Assembly: GCF_003855255.1 (NCBI RefSeq)
Contig: NZ_CP034072.1
Location: 6,116,989-6,180,988, forward strand
Direction of reading: 5' to 3'
Length of the DNA stretch: 64,000 nucleotides
Source: Mycolicibacterium nivoides
GTDB lineage: Bacteria; Actinomycetota; Actinomycetes; Mycobacteriales; Mycobacteriaceae
Position numbers and translations under genes: made by a program
Part shown: one piece after another, positions 34,774 through 45,400 of the stretch
Layout of the letters: the number at the start of each line of letters is the position of its first letter
Numbering within the stretch: the stretch's first letter is position 1
Notes under the pieces: generated by a model
The model's input: the letters and a program-made list of their open reading frames with translations, nothing else
Databases searched by the model: none
What the model was told of the DNA's origin: nothing

Positions 34774-37752
34774 TCACGTGCGCACCCTCCCTCCGGCCAC
34801 CCGCGACGGCCACCAGTTCGCCTTACCGACCAGCGCAGCGATGGCGGGCACCGTGATGGTGCGCACCACGAAGGTGTCCAGCAGGATGCCCACGCCGATC
34901 ATGAAGCCGCCCTGGACCACTATGCCGATGGACGAGAACATCAGACCCGCCACCGAGGCGGCGAAGATCAGACCCGCCGCGGTGATCACGCCGCCTGTCG
35001 AACTCAGCGTGCGGATCACGCCGTACCGCGTGCTGTGCGGCGACTCATCCCGAAGTCGCGACACCATGAGCATGTTGTAGTCGGCACCCACCGCGATCAG
35101 CACCACGAAGGCCAGTGGCGGCACACTCCAATGCAATTGCTGGCCAAGGAGATTCTGGAACACCAGGACGCTGATACCGAGTGCCGCGAAGTAGGAGACC
35201 ACCACGGATCCGACGAGGTACAAGGGTGCGATGAGCGAGCGCAACAGCAACATCAGGATCAGCAGCACCACGATGAGGGTCGCCGTCATGATGAACCGGA
35301 TGTCCTGCTGGTAGTAATCCCGCGTATCCCGAAGTCCGGCCGGGAATCCGCCCATCGATATCGAGGCGTCGGCCAGCGTGGTGTTCGGCTGGGCACCGCG
35401 GGCGATGTCCTGGATCTGGTTGACCTGATCCATCGCCTCAGAACTGAACGGGTTGAGCTTGGTCTGGACCAGATACCGCACCGACCGGCCGTCCGGAGAG
35501 ACATACGCCGCGGAGGCCTTTTTGAACTCAGGCAGGCCCAATACCTCAGGCGGAATGTTGAATCCCGCCTGCGACGGATCCGTCGCCTCGTTGCGCATCG
35601 TCAGCAGGAACGCCGAGGCCTGGTTCAGACCCGCGGAGATGACCTTGATCTGTTTGACGAGTTCATCCACGCCACCGGCCACTTCTCGACTTCCGCCGGC
35701 CAGGCGGTTGGCGCCGGACTGCAGATCCTTCAAGCCCGACTGCGGACCGCCCGGCTTGTTCAGCCCCATGGCGTTGACCGCCTTGTTGACGCTGGCCAGG
35801 GCCGCATTCAGCTTGGTGACCGTGGAGTTGATCGATTGATTGCCGTCGCCCGCGCCGTTCAGCTGATGGGCGAGATCGTTGATCTCGTTGAGGCTGCCGG
35901 AGTTGTTCTCGTCGACCAGCCGCTGAAACTGGATGCGGGTCTCGGCGCAGGACGGGTTGTTGTCGCAGACCGCGTTGTTCTGGAGCGCCGCCAGCACCGG
36001 CTCGATCCAGCCGAAGATGTTCTTGACCGCCGACAGGTTGTACCCCATGGCGTTGGAGAGCGCGTTGATGCTCTGCACGAGCTTGGCCGCGGTTGCGACG
36101 TCCTTCACCAGTTTGTCGCCGCCGTACTCGCTGCGCGCCGAGGAGAACGTGTCGACCACACTCTGGAGACTGGGCGCGATCTGGTTGATCTGAGCCCGCA
36201 CGTCGGCGAGGCTGCCGGCCAGCGTATTGGCCCCGTTCGCCAGCCGGTTGAGATCGCCGGAGCGCTGATCGATCTGCTGGGAACCATCGGCCAGCCGGGT
36301 ACCGACGATGCCCGCCTGGAACGTGGCCCGGAATTCCGCGGGCACCTCGCCCAGGGGACGGCTGATGCCACTGACCAGACCGACATCGGGTAACTGGGCG
36401 ACGCGCGAAGCCATCTGCTCCAGATCTGCCAGGCCGCGCGGCGTCCGCAGGTCGTGCGGCGACTGGATGAGGATGTATTCGGGAATCGACTGACTGATCG
36501 GGAAATGACGTTCGACCGCGGTGTACCCGATCGAACTCGGGGCCGATGCCGCCACGACCTTGCGATCGTCGTAGTTGTACTTGGCGAAGATCGCGGCGCC
36601 GGCCAGCAAGGCCAGCACCAGAAGACTGGCGACGAGATGCGGCACCGGACGGCGCACGATGCGGATGCCCGAACGCCGCCAGAACCGGGCGGTGAGTTCG
36701 CGCCGCGGCTTCACCCACCCCCGAGGCCCGACCAGCACCAGGATGGCCGGCAGCAGAGTCAGCCCGGCCAGGTACGCGACGGCGATACCGATCGCCGCTG
36801 CGATTCCGACTGTCTTGAACACTCCCATCTTGGTGAAGCTCAACAACAGGAAAGTCAGCCCCACCGTCGCGGCGGACGCGGTGATCACCTTCCCGATCGA
36901 CAGCATCGCCGCCCGGACCGCCTCGTCGAAGTCTTTCCCCGACCGCAGATAGTCGTGATAGCGGCTGATCAGGAACACCGCGTAGTCCGTGCCGGCGCCG
37001 GCCATGATCGCGCTCAGAAACACGACTGACTGGTTCGAGACCCCTGCGCCCGTCAGCTCGGAGAACCCCGCCACCAGTGCCTGCGCGATGAGTAGGGACG
37101 ACCCGATCGTCACCAACGGCAGCAGCATCGTCACCGGACTTCGGTAGACCACCAACAAAACCGCCAGGACCAGTACCGCGATCGCGATCTCGATCGGGAG
37201 CCGATCTTTCTCTCCAGCGACGGTGAGGTCGGCGGCGGTGGCCGCGGGACCGGTGAGGTGCACTTGCAGCGGGCTGCCGGCGGTGCTGAGTTTGACGATC
37301 TCGGAAACCCGGTTGAACGAGTCGATCGCGCGCGGGGTGCCCAATTCACCAACCAGACCCACCGGCAACACCCAGGTGGTCTTGTCCTTGCTGGTCAGGA
37401 ACTGTCGCAGTTGCGGGGTGCCGACGAAATCCTGAACGCTCTCGACATCCGTCACGTCGTCGCGCAGCGCGTCCACCAGCTTGCGATAGGTCGCCTCGTC
37501 AGAGGGGCCCAGGCCGTCCTCATTGATCAGGGCCACCAGCAGCAGGTCGTTGTTGCCCGACTCGTGAAAGGCCTCGGTCATCTTCTGCGCGGTGACGCTC
37601 GACGGTGCATCGCCGGGAAGGATCGCGAGTGGATGCTTCTGGGCCATGTCGCTCAGCGACGGACACGCGAGCGGCAGGGCGACCAGCAGTGCCGCCCAGA
37701 TCCCGATCACCGCCCAGGGCCACCGCACTACGAAATCGGCTAGCCGTCGCAT
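34774..37752 (-). CDS. mmpL10: MmpL10-like RND lipid transporter
   Basis: This 992-residue MmpL transporter has TM1 (RWPWAVIGIWAALLVALPLA), a large periplasmic loop, TM2-6 (VLVLAVLLVVYRSPVTMLLPL; MAGAGTDYAVFLISRYHDYLR), then a second half with the same layout: TM7, a second loop with helical Asn/Gln-rich coiled coil (about 480-700), and TM8-12 (VLIAVGADYNMLMVSRLRDE). Both half-motifs carry the Asp-Tyr pairs of the proton relay (GTDYAVF, GADYNML). By locus it is MmpL10, thought to export diacyltrehalose for TPP. The C-terminus has no cytoplasmic extension. The ATG at 37752 follows GAGGGTGAGGGCGAG; an upstream TTG (37785) is possible. Confidence 0.9.
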   Translation of the reverse strand: MRRLADFVVRWPWAVIGIWAALLVALPLACPSLSDMAQKHPLAILPGDAPSSVTAQKMTEAFHESGNNDLLLVALINEDGLGPSDEATYRKLVDALRDDVTDVESVQDFVGTPQLRQFLTSKDKTTWVLPVGLVGELGTPRAIDSFNRVSEIVKLSTAGSPLQVHLTGPAATAADLTVAGEKDRLPIEIAIAVLVLAVLLVVYRSPVTMLLPLVTIGSSLLIAQALVAGFSELTGAGVSNQSVVFLSAIMAGAGTDYAVFLISRYHDYLRSGKDFDEAVRAAMLSIGKVITASAATVGLTFLLLSFTKMGVFKTVGIAAAIGIAVAYLAGLTLLPAILVLVGPRGWVKPRRELTARFWRRSGIRIVRRPVPHLVASLLVLALLAGAAIFAKYNYDDRKVVAASAPSSIGYTAVERHFPISQSIPEYILIQSPHDLRTPRGLADLEQMASRVAQLPDVGLVSGISRPLGEVPAEFRATFQAGIVGTRLADGSQQIDQRSGDLNRLANGANTLAGSLADVRAQINQIAPSLQSVVDTFSSARSEYGGDKLVKDVATAAKLVQSINALSNAMGYNLSAVKNIFGWIEPVLAALQNNAVCDNNPSCAETRIQFQRLVDENNSGSLNEINDLAHQLNGAGDGNQSINSTVTKLNAALASVNKAVNAMGLNKPGGPQSGLKDLQSGANRLAGGSREVAGGVDELVKQIKVISAGLNQASAFLLTMRNEATDPSQAGFNIPPEVLGLPEFKKASAAYVSPDGRSVRYLVQTKLNPFSSEAMDQVNQIQDIARGAQPNTTLADASISMGGFPAGLRDTRDYYQQDIRFIMTATLIVVLLILMLLLRSLIAPLYLVGSVVVSYFAALGISVLVFQNLLGQQLHWSVPPLAFVVLIAVGADYNMLMVSRLRDESPHSTRYGVIRTLSSTGGVITAAGLIFAASVAGLMFSSIGIVVQGGFMIGVGILLDTFVVRTITVPAIAALVGKANWWPSRVAGGRVRT

Positions 37753-37803
37753 CTCGCCCTCACCCTCGTACCGCTTCCATGGCAATCGCCCTTTTGCTCG
37801 CCG

Positions 37804-39225
37804 CTACGCGACGCGCCCCCAGTGCCCGCTGTCAGCAACCCTGGAAGACACTGATTTCATCGCCTCCATGTACCGCGTAACCGACTTCTCGGCAACGGGA
37901 TTGTCCGGATGCATGATCGCCATGACCGTGCCCTCTCCGTACCTGAATATGTAGATCGTCAATTGGTACGAGAACCGGTTGTCGGGGTACATCCCGATGT
38001 TGTTCGCGAGGCCCAAGTCACCTGCCGCGAGGATCGCGTTGAGCGGTGCGGCACCACCGTGAAGGAAATTCGAGACCGGAAAGTTCGGCTGCGGCCAATT
38101 CAACCACGGCGCCAGCTCGAGTACGCGATAATACGGCACCCTCGCCATATCCAGGCCCGAATCGAAAGATGCCTGTGCGGCTCCGGCCGCGTCGCTGAAA
38201 GAGGTCGCCGCGACCGGCACAACAATCGGGATCAACCCTGTAAACCAGCCCTGCGTGTTGAAATTGTCGCTGGCCGTGCGGGAATCTCTCGGCGTGAGTC
38301 CGTAATACGTCATCGCACCGGTGAACTCATGCTCGACCAGGCCCAGACAGGCGAACAAGCCGCCGACGAAACGTGCGCCTGCAGCCGCGCAGGCCGCGTC
38401 GAAGCGTTCTGTCTGCGCCGTGTCCATCAGGACCATAGAGCTCCAGGCACTGCTGGTCGACTTGTCCGGATTGCCCAGTGGCAGTGGGAATTCCGGAAAT
38501 CCGTCACCGTTGTTCTCGGCAAAGTCTATCCACGCCTGCACTCCTGGCGACTCCAGGGTCAACGTATCGGTGTATTCCCGTTCACGGACGCAGAAGTCGT
38601 CGAAACTGCCGGGTTCGGGCAGCTGAAGAGCATGACCGCTTCCGCTCATCGCGGAATACATGCCATTGGCTTCCATCATCGTCGTGCCGATCAACGTGGC
38701 ATCCCCGTGCACGTGATCCATGGCCGCGAAGAATGTGAAGTGATCGTCGTTCTGAATAATTCCGAAAGTGAAGCAGCCCCATTCCAAGGGATTGGGTATG
38801 CCCACCACATGGGCGTGTATTTCTTCGACGGTCATGTCGCCCTGATCGACCGGTACGAACTCGATATCGTCCGGACTTTCGATCGTTCGCCTAACGAATT
38901 TGCCATCATCGGCCTTTTCGAACCAGCTGCGGAATGTGTCGTGCCGACGCAGGTAGGTGTTGACCGCGTGGTCCATGGCCGAGATGTCACACTGGCCGGC
39001 CACCTCACAGCTCGCGATGATCTGCCGCGAGAAGTTCAGGCCCGCAGCCTTCCGCTCGCTGTAATTTCGAAGATGTTGACTCTGCATGTAGCTAACTGGC
39101 ACCGAGCTCACAGGTGCCCGATCGGCCGTTTCCTGAGCGGCAGCCGTCGGATGCCAGGACGTGACCGATCCCGGACTCAACGTCCATTCCTCAAGTGCGC
39201 CAACAGTTATCTTCCCGATGCGCAA
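37804..39225 (-). CDS. papA3: polyketide-associated acyltransferase PapA, trehalose-acylating
   Basis: This 473-residue acyltransferase has the condensation-domain fold. The catalytic HxxxD is His171-x3-Asp175 in MDHVHGDATL, in place of the double-His form; the C-terminal structural motif region is near NWPQPNFPVSNFLHGGAAPL. PapA3 in related mycobacteria acylates trehalose (2- then 3-position) to make diacyltrehalose; only one papA is present here. TTG 39225 was chosen because GGGAGG lies at 7-base spacing and MRIGKITVGALEEW is the family start. It is the first gene of the leftward operon and divergent from the PKS. Confidence 0.92.
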   Translation of the reverse strand: MRIGKITVGALEEWTLSPGSVTSWHPTAAAQETADRAPVSSVPVSYMQSQHLRNYSERKAAGLNFSRQIIASCEVAGQCDISAMDHAVNTYLRRHDTFRSWFEKADDGKFVRRTIESPDDIEFVPVDQGDMTVEEIHAHVVGIPNPLEWGCFTFGIIQNDDHFTFFAAMDHVHGDATLIGTTMMEANGMYSAMSGSGHALQLPEPGSFDDFCVREREYTDTLTLESPGVQAWIDFAENNGDGFPEFPLPLGNPDKSTSSAWSSMVLMDTAQTERFDAACAAAGARFVGGLFACLGLVEHEFTGAMTYYGLTPRDSRTASDNFNTQGWFTGLIPIVVPVAATSFSDAAGAAQASFDSGLDMARVPYYRVLELAPWLNWPQPNFPVSNFLHGGAAPLNAILAAGDLGLANNIGMYPDNRFSYQLTIYIFRYGEGTVMAIMHPDNPVAEKSVTRYMEAMKSVSSRVADSGHWGRVA

Positions 39226-39457
39226 AGCGTCGCCCTCCCGTTCGGCCGGCTGTGGCCGTGATCACCCGTGGCTGCCAAACATACCCCCGGTCCGCTGGCA
39301 ACCGCTGCCCCCGCCTCACCGCGGACGCTGCGCCTCACGCGTCACAGGTTCACGTGTAATAGTGCTCTAGTGCCGTCGGGGGGTGGACAATTTTTCGCGT
39401 GCGACAAATGTCCGGCGTAGTCACGTTGTGACCGCCGATGCTAGGAGGACAACGGCC
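39226..39457. other. divergent promoter region between papA and pks
   Basis: This 232-base gap must drive papA-mmpL-PE-fadD leftward and the pks rightward. The stretch GTTCACGTGTAATAGTGCTCTAG (about 39348-39370) contains a TAATAG-like -10 toward pks. AGGAGG (39443-39448) is the strong pks ribosome site. No clear regulator palindrome was seen. Confidence 0.4.
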
Positions 39458-42400
39458 ATGGGAACCGCTGAACATCCGATCGACAAGAGCCCCCGCTTTG
39501 CCATTGTCGGCTACGCGGCGCGCTTTCCCGGCGCACCGGACGCCGACGCGTTCTGGGAGGTATTGCGCGAGGGCCGCGACGCGGTGTCGGAGATACCCGA
39601 GGACCGGTGGGACGTCGACGAGTTCTTCGACCCAGAACCAGGCGTACCCGGCAAGGTGGTGACCCGCCGTGCCGGGTTCGTCGACGACGTGACCGGGTTC
39701 GACGCGCCGTTCTTCGGCCTGTCGACGCGCGAGGTTCGGTTGATGGACCCGCAACATCGGCTCCTGCTCGAGACGGCATGGCGCGCAGTTGAGCATTCGG
39801 GCACTGCGCCAACGGCTTTGGCCGAAACCAACACCGGCGTGTTCGTGGGTTTGGCCACCCACGACTACCTGGGAATGGCGTCCGACGAGCTGACTTACCC
39901 CGAGATCGAGGCCTACATGGCCATCGGGACGTCGAACGCCGCCGCTGCGGGCCGGATCAGCTACCGGTTGGGCCTGCAGGGTCCCTCCGTCGCCGTCGAC
40001 ACTGCATGCAGCTCCTCGCTGGTGGCGATCCACCAGGCATGCCAGGCGCTGCGGCTGGGTGAGTGCGACCTCGCGTTGGCGGGCGGTGCGAATGTGCTGC
40101 TCACACCGGCCACGATGATCACGTTCTCCAGCGCCCACATGCTCGCCCCCGACGGCCGCTGCAAGACATTCGACGCCGCCGCGGACGGCTATGTGCGCGG
40201 TGAGGGCTGCGGCGTCATCGTCATCAAGCGCCTCGAGGACGCGATCCGTGACGGCGACCGAATTCGGGCTGTGATCCGCGGCAGCGCAATCAACCAGGAC
40301 GGCGCATCCGGCGGGTTGACGGTGCCGAATGGCGTAGCCCAGCAACGGGTTATCACCGACGCCCTGGAACGCTCCGGCCTCAAACCCAGCGAAGTCAACT
40401 ACCTGGAAGCACACGGCACCGGGACTTCGCTGGGCGACCCGATCGAGGCGCAGGCCGCAGGCGCGGTGCTGGGCGCAGGACGCGAACCCGACCGCCCGCT
40501 CTTGATCGGCTCGGCGAAGACGAACATCGGTCACCTGGAAGCGGCCGCGGGCATCGCGGGCGTCATCAAGGTCATCCTGTCGCTCGAGAACGAGATCTTG
40601 CCCAAGCACCTCCACTTCGAGAACCCGTCGCCCCACATTCCGTGGGACCGGCTTGCGGTGGAAGTGGTCAAAGAGTCCATCCCCTGGGAACGCAACGGTG
40701 AGCCCCGCATCGCCGGCGTCAGCTCATTCGGGTTCGCCGGGACCAATGCGCACGTCATCCTGGAAGAAGCTCCCGAACCGACGGCACGGCCGGCGGCAGA
40801 GCCAGGCCCGACCGGGCACCCTGAGAGCAAGCGGTTCAGCATCCTTCCGGTGTCCGCACGGACACCGGAAGCGTTGGTGCAGGTCGCCGACGAGTACCGC
40901 AACTGGCTGGGCGCACATCCGGACGCCACCTTGGCGGATGTGTGTCTGACGGCCGGAGTGGGACGCGCACACCTGGAGCACCGCGCCGCATTGGTGGTCA
41001 ATTCCAGGGAGGCCGCGGTAGAGCTGCTCGGTGCACTCGCGGACGACCGCCCGGCACCCGGTTTGGTTCGCGGGGAATCCCATGACACGCCGAAGACCGC
41101 GTGGCTGTTCACCGGCCAGGGCAGCCAGTACCCCGGCATGGCCCGCGAGTTGTTCGACATCGAGCCGGTGTTCGCCGAGACTCTGACTCGCTGCGCGGCG
41201 GTGGTCGCCGATGTCCTCGAAAAGCCGCTGCTGGACGTGATTTTCGACCTCGACAGTCCCGACGCCGAAGAGACACTGCGGCAGACCTCCTACGCCCAGC
41301 CCGCGCTGTTCGCCCTTGAGATGGGCCTGGCCCGGCTGTGGCAGTCATGGGGCTTCGAACCGGACGTCGTGCTGGGTCACAGCGTCGGCCAGTACTCGGC
41401 CGCGTGCGTCGCGGGAGTGTTCAGCCTCGAAGACGGCGCGCGGCTCATGGCCGAACGCGGCCGCCTCTTCGGCAGTTTGCCCGCGGGTGGCCGCATGGTG
41501 GCGGTGTTCGCCGGAGCCGAGCGGGTGGAGAGCCTCACCGACGAGTACCCGACACTGTCGGTCGCCGCCTACAACGGGGCCAACACCGTGCTGTCCGGGC
41601 CTGCGGACGACCTGGAGCAGGCAGTGGCCAGGTTGACGGCCGACGGCGTTCGGTGTGACTGGCTGGAGACCAGCCACGCATTCCACTCGGCACTGCTGGA
41701 CCCGATCCTCGACGAGTTCGAGGCGTACGCGAACCGGTTCACTTTCAAAGCACCACAACGGATTCTGATCGACAACCGCACCGGCGCAGCCCTGGGCCGG
41801 AGCGTCAAGATGGATGGCGCCTACTGGCGTCGCCACGCACGCCAACCGGTGGAGTTCGCCAAGAGCGTGCGCACCCTCGCGGACCTGAACTGCAAGGTGC
41901 TGCTCGAGGTCGGCCCACGTCCGGTGCTGACCGCGACGGCCCTGGGCGCATGGCCCGATCCGGCCACCGCGCCTCGGGTGATCACCTCGCTGCGGCGGAA
42001 CACCGCCGACCACCGGCAGATCACCGAAGCCGTCGCCGATGCCTACGTGCTGGGCCACCTGCCCGACTTCGGCGCCTTCCGGCAGGCACACGCGCAGAAA
42101 CTGGACCTTCCGACGTACCCGTTCGAGCACCGCCAGTACTGGTACCGCGACAATCGTGAAGAGCCCAACCAGCAGCAGCATGTGGCCGCCCGCACCCAGG
42201 CCATCCGACTGCTCGAGGACGGCCGGATCGAGGAACTCGCAGCCCTGCTCGACGGCGCAGGCGAAGACGATCAGACGTTTGCGGTGCTGACCAAGCTTGC
42301 GGCGCAACACAATCAACAACGCTCGACGCAGTCCATCGCGGACGACCGTTACGAGTTCCGATGGGAAAAGGCGGTCACCCCCCTCTCCGGCGCGGAAGCC

Positions 42401-45400
42401 GGGGACAGTTCCTGGATCCTCATCGGCGACGAGTCCGAAGCCCTCAAGCCTCTGGTGGACACCCTTACCGCGCGTGGGCAGCAGTATCGATTCCTCCAGT
42501 TGCCCGCCTCCGACGCCGACGAGGTGCAACTCGCAGCGACGTTGCGCGCCGCGGCAGCCGGTGATTCGACGCTGCGCATCGTGCACGTCGCCGCACTCGA
42601 CTCCGGCGCCACCCCCTCGATGCGATCACTGCTGCGGATGCAACACCAGGTCCTGGCCGGAACGCGGCGGCTCTTCCGCGCCGCGGTCGCCGCTGACCTG
42701 AGGGCGCCCGTCTGGCTCGTCACCCGCGGGGCACAACACGTCACCGAGGCCGACACCGTGACGCCGGAGCAGAGTGCCCTGTGGGGATTCGGCCGCGCCG
42801 CGGCCCTCGAGCTTCCTCAGCTGTGGGGCGGTCTGGCCGATCTCTCCGAGGGAACGACCGGCGAATGGTCCGCACTGCTCAATCGGATCCCGACGGCATC
42901 CGAATCGGCCGTCAAGGAAGACCAGGTCGCACTGCGGGGCCACGAGGTCTACGTTCCCCGGCTGGTTCGGCCGGTGGACCTACCGAGCGGCAAACCGCTG
43001 GAACTACGCGCTGACGCAACGTATCTGGTCACCGGAGGGCTCGGCTCCATCGGGCTCGAGATCGCCGGGTACCTGGCCGCGCACGGCGCCAAGCAACTGG
43101 TACTGACCAGCCGGCGCCAGCCCGGCGACACCGCCCAGAAGCGCATCGACGCACTGCGCGACCAGCACGGCTGTGAAATCCGGGTCGCCACGGCCGATGT
43201 CGCCGACGCACACGACGTCGCCCGCCTTCTGGCCGGTGTGCGGGCCGACCTGCCACCTTTGGCAGGCATCGTGCACGCCGCGGGCGAGATCGGCACGACT
43301 CCGCTGAGTGAGCTCGACGACGCTGAAGTGGATCGGGTCTTTGCCGGGAAGGTCTGGGGCGCCTGGCATCTGAGCGAGGCGGCGGCCGACGAGAAGCTCG
43401 ACTTCTTCATCAGCACCTCCTCGATCGCCTCGGTGTGGGGCGGATTCGGCCAGACCGCATACAGCGCGGCGAACGCCTTCCTGGACGGCCTTTCCTGGCG
43501 GCTGCGTAAGCAGGGCATCGCCGGCACCAGCGTCAACTTCGGTCCGTGGTCGGCGGGTATGGCCGATGCGGAATCCCGTGCACGGCTGGAGCAGCGCGGG
43601 ATCAAGACGCTGTCGCCCTCCGACGCTCTGGCCGGTCTGGCCGATGTCGTGGCGGCAGCTTCGGCAGATGGCCCCGCCCAAGGAGTGATAGCCCGGATCG
43701 ACTGGTCGCGCTTCCTGCCGCTCTATCAGCAGGCAGGCCGACGGGCATTCCTGTCCGAGCTGGAACGCGAATTGCCCGCTGCGCTGTCGGGAGCAGCGAC
43801 TCCGGTCACCGCGTCCGGGAAGACCAAGCTGGTCGAGCAGCTCACGAATGCACCGGTGCAGCAGCGCAAGAAGCTTTTGACCGATTACCTGCGCGACGCC
43901 GTGGCAGAGGTGACCCGCGTCGACGCAGCGGAAATCCGTGAGGACGCAGGGTTCTTCGACCTCGGCATGGATTCGCTGATGGCCGTCGAACTGCGCCGCC
44001 GCATGGAACAGGGAGTTGGAGCGGAGATCCCGATCACCCTGGTGATGGATTATCCCCGAATCTCCGATGTGGCCGACTACCTGCTCGGTGACGTGCTGGG
44101 ACTCAGCGAGCAGGCCAAGCCCGCACCGCAACTGGCAGCGGCGGCGACGCGCACCGACGAACCGATCGCGATCGTCGCGGTGTCGTGCCGCTTCCCCGGT
44201 GCGCCCGACCCGGAGGCTTTCTGGGACGTACTCTCCGGCGGTGTCGACACGATCCGGGAAGTTCCGGAAGATCGGTTCGACATCGACGAGTTCTTCGACG
44301 CGGATCCGGACGCTCCGGGCAAGACCTACACGCGCTTCGGCGGATTCCTCGACGGCATAGACGGATTCGACCCCGAGTTCTTCGGCATCTCCCCGCGTGA
44401 GGCCGTCTGGATCGAGCCGCAGCAGCGGCTGATGCTCGAAACGGTCTGGGAGGGCTTGGAAAGAGCGGGATACGCGCCGGCGACCTTGCGCGGCAGCCAG
44501 ACCGGCATCTTCGTGGGTGTGGCGGCCAACGAGTACGCGCATCTGCTGTCGTCGGAGTCCATCGACAAGATCGAGCCGCACTTCATCACCGGCAACGCCC
44601 TCAATGCCATTTCCGGTCGCGTGGCCTTCGCGCTGGGACTCGAGGGACCCGCGGTGGCGATCGACACCGCCTGCAGCTCGGCGTTGGTGGCGGTCCATCA
44701 GGCCTGCCAGGCACTGCACTCGGGTGATTGCGACATGGCGTTGGCCGGCGGCGTGAACGTCCTGCTCTCGCCGGTGACCGTCGTCGCCGCATCCCGCGCC
44801 AGGATGCTGTCCCCCGTAGGGCGGTGCAAGACGTTCGACGCCTCCGCGGACGGGTATGTGCGCAGCGAAGGCTGTGGAATTCTCGTCCTCAAGCGGTTGA
44901 GCGACGCACAACGCGACGGTGATCGGATCTGCGCGGTCATCCCGAGCAGCGGGGTGAACCAGGACGGCGCTTCGAGCGGTTTGACCGTGCCCAATGGTGG
45001 TGCGCAGCAACGGCTTATCGGCTCCGTACTGGCCCGCGCAGGGCTGTCCGGCGGCGACGTCGACTACCTCGAGGCGCACGGAACGGGAACTCCGCTGGGT
45101 GACCCTATCGAGGTGCAGGCGGCCGCAGCGGCCTACGGCGGCTCACGCGACACGGACCGGCCGTTGCTGATGGGGTCGGTGAAGACCAACATCGGCCACA
45201 CCGAATCGGCATCGGGGGCAGCAGGTCTGATCAAGGTCGTGTTGTCGTTGCAACACGAGACGTTGCCGCAGAGCCTGCACTTCGACAATCCGTCGCCGCA
45301 CATCCCGTGGGACTCGCTGCCGGTGCGCGTCGTCGACAAGGCGATTCCGTGGCAGCCCAACGGCAGGCCGCGACGCGCCGGCGTGAGCTCCTTCGGCTTC

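Noticed and set aside
43004..45079. 691-residue minus-strand frame within the pks
   Set aside because: It is a shadow of repeated KS/KR coding sequence; no ribosome site or domain.
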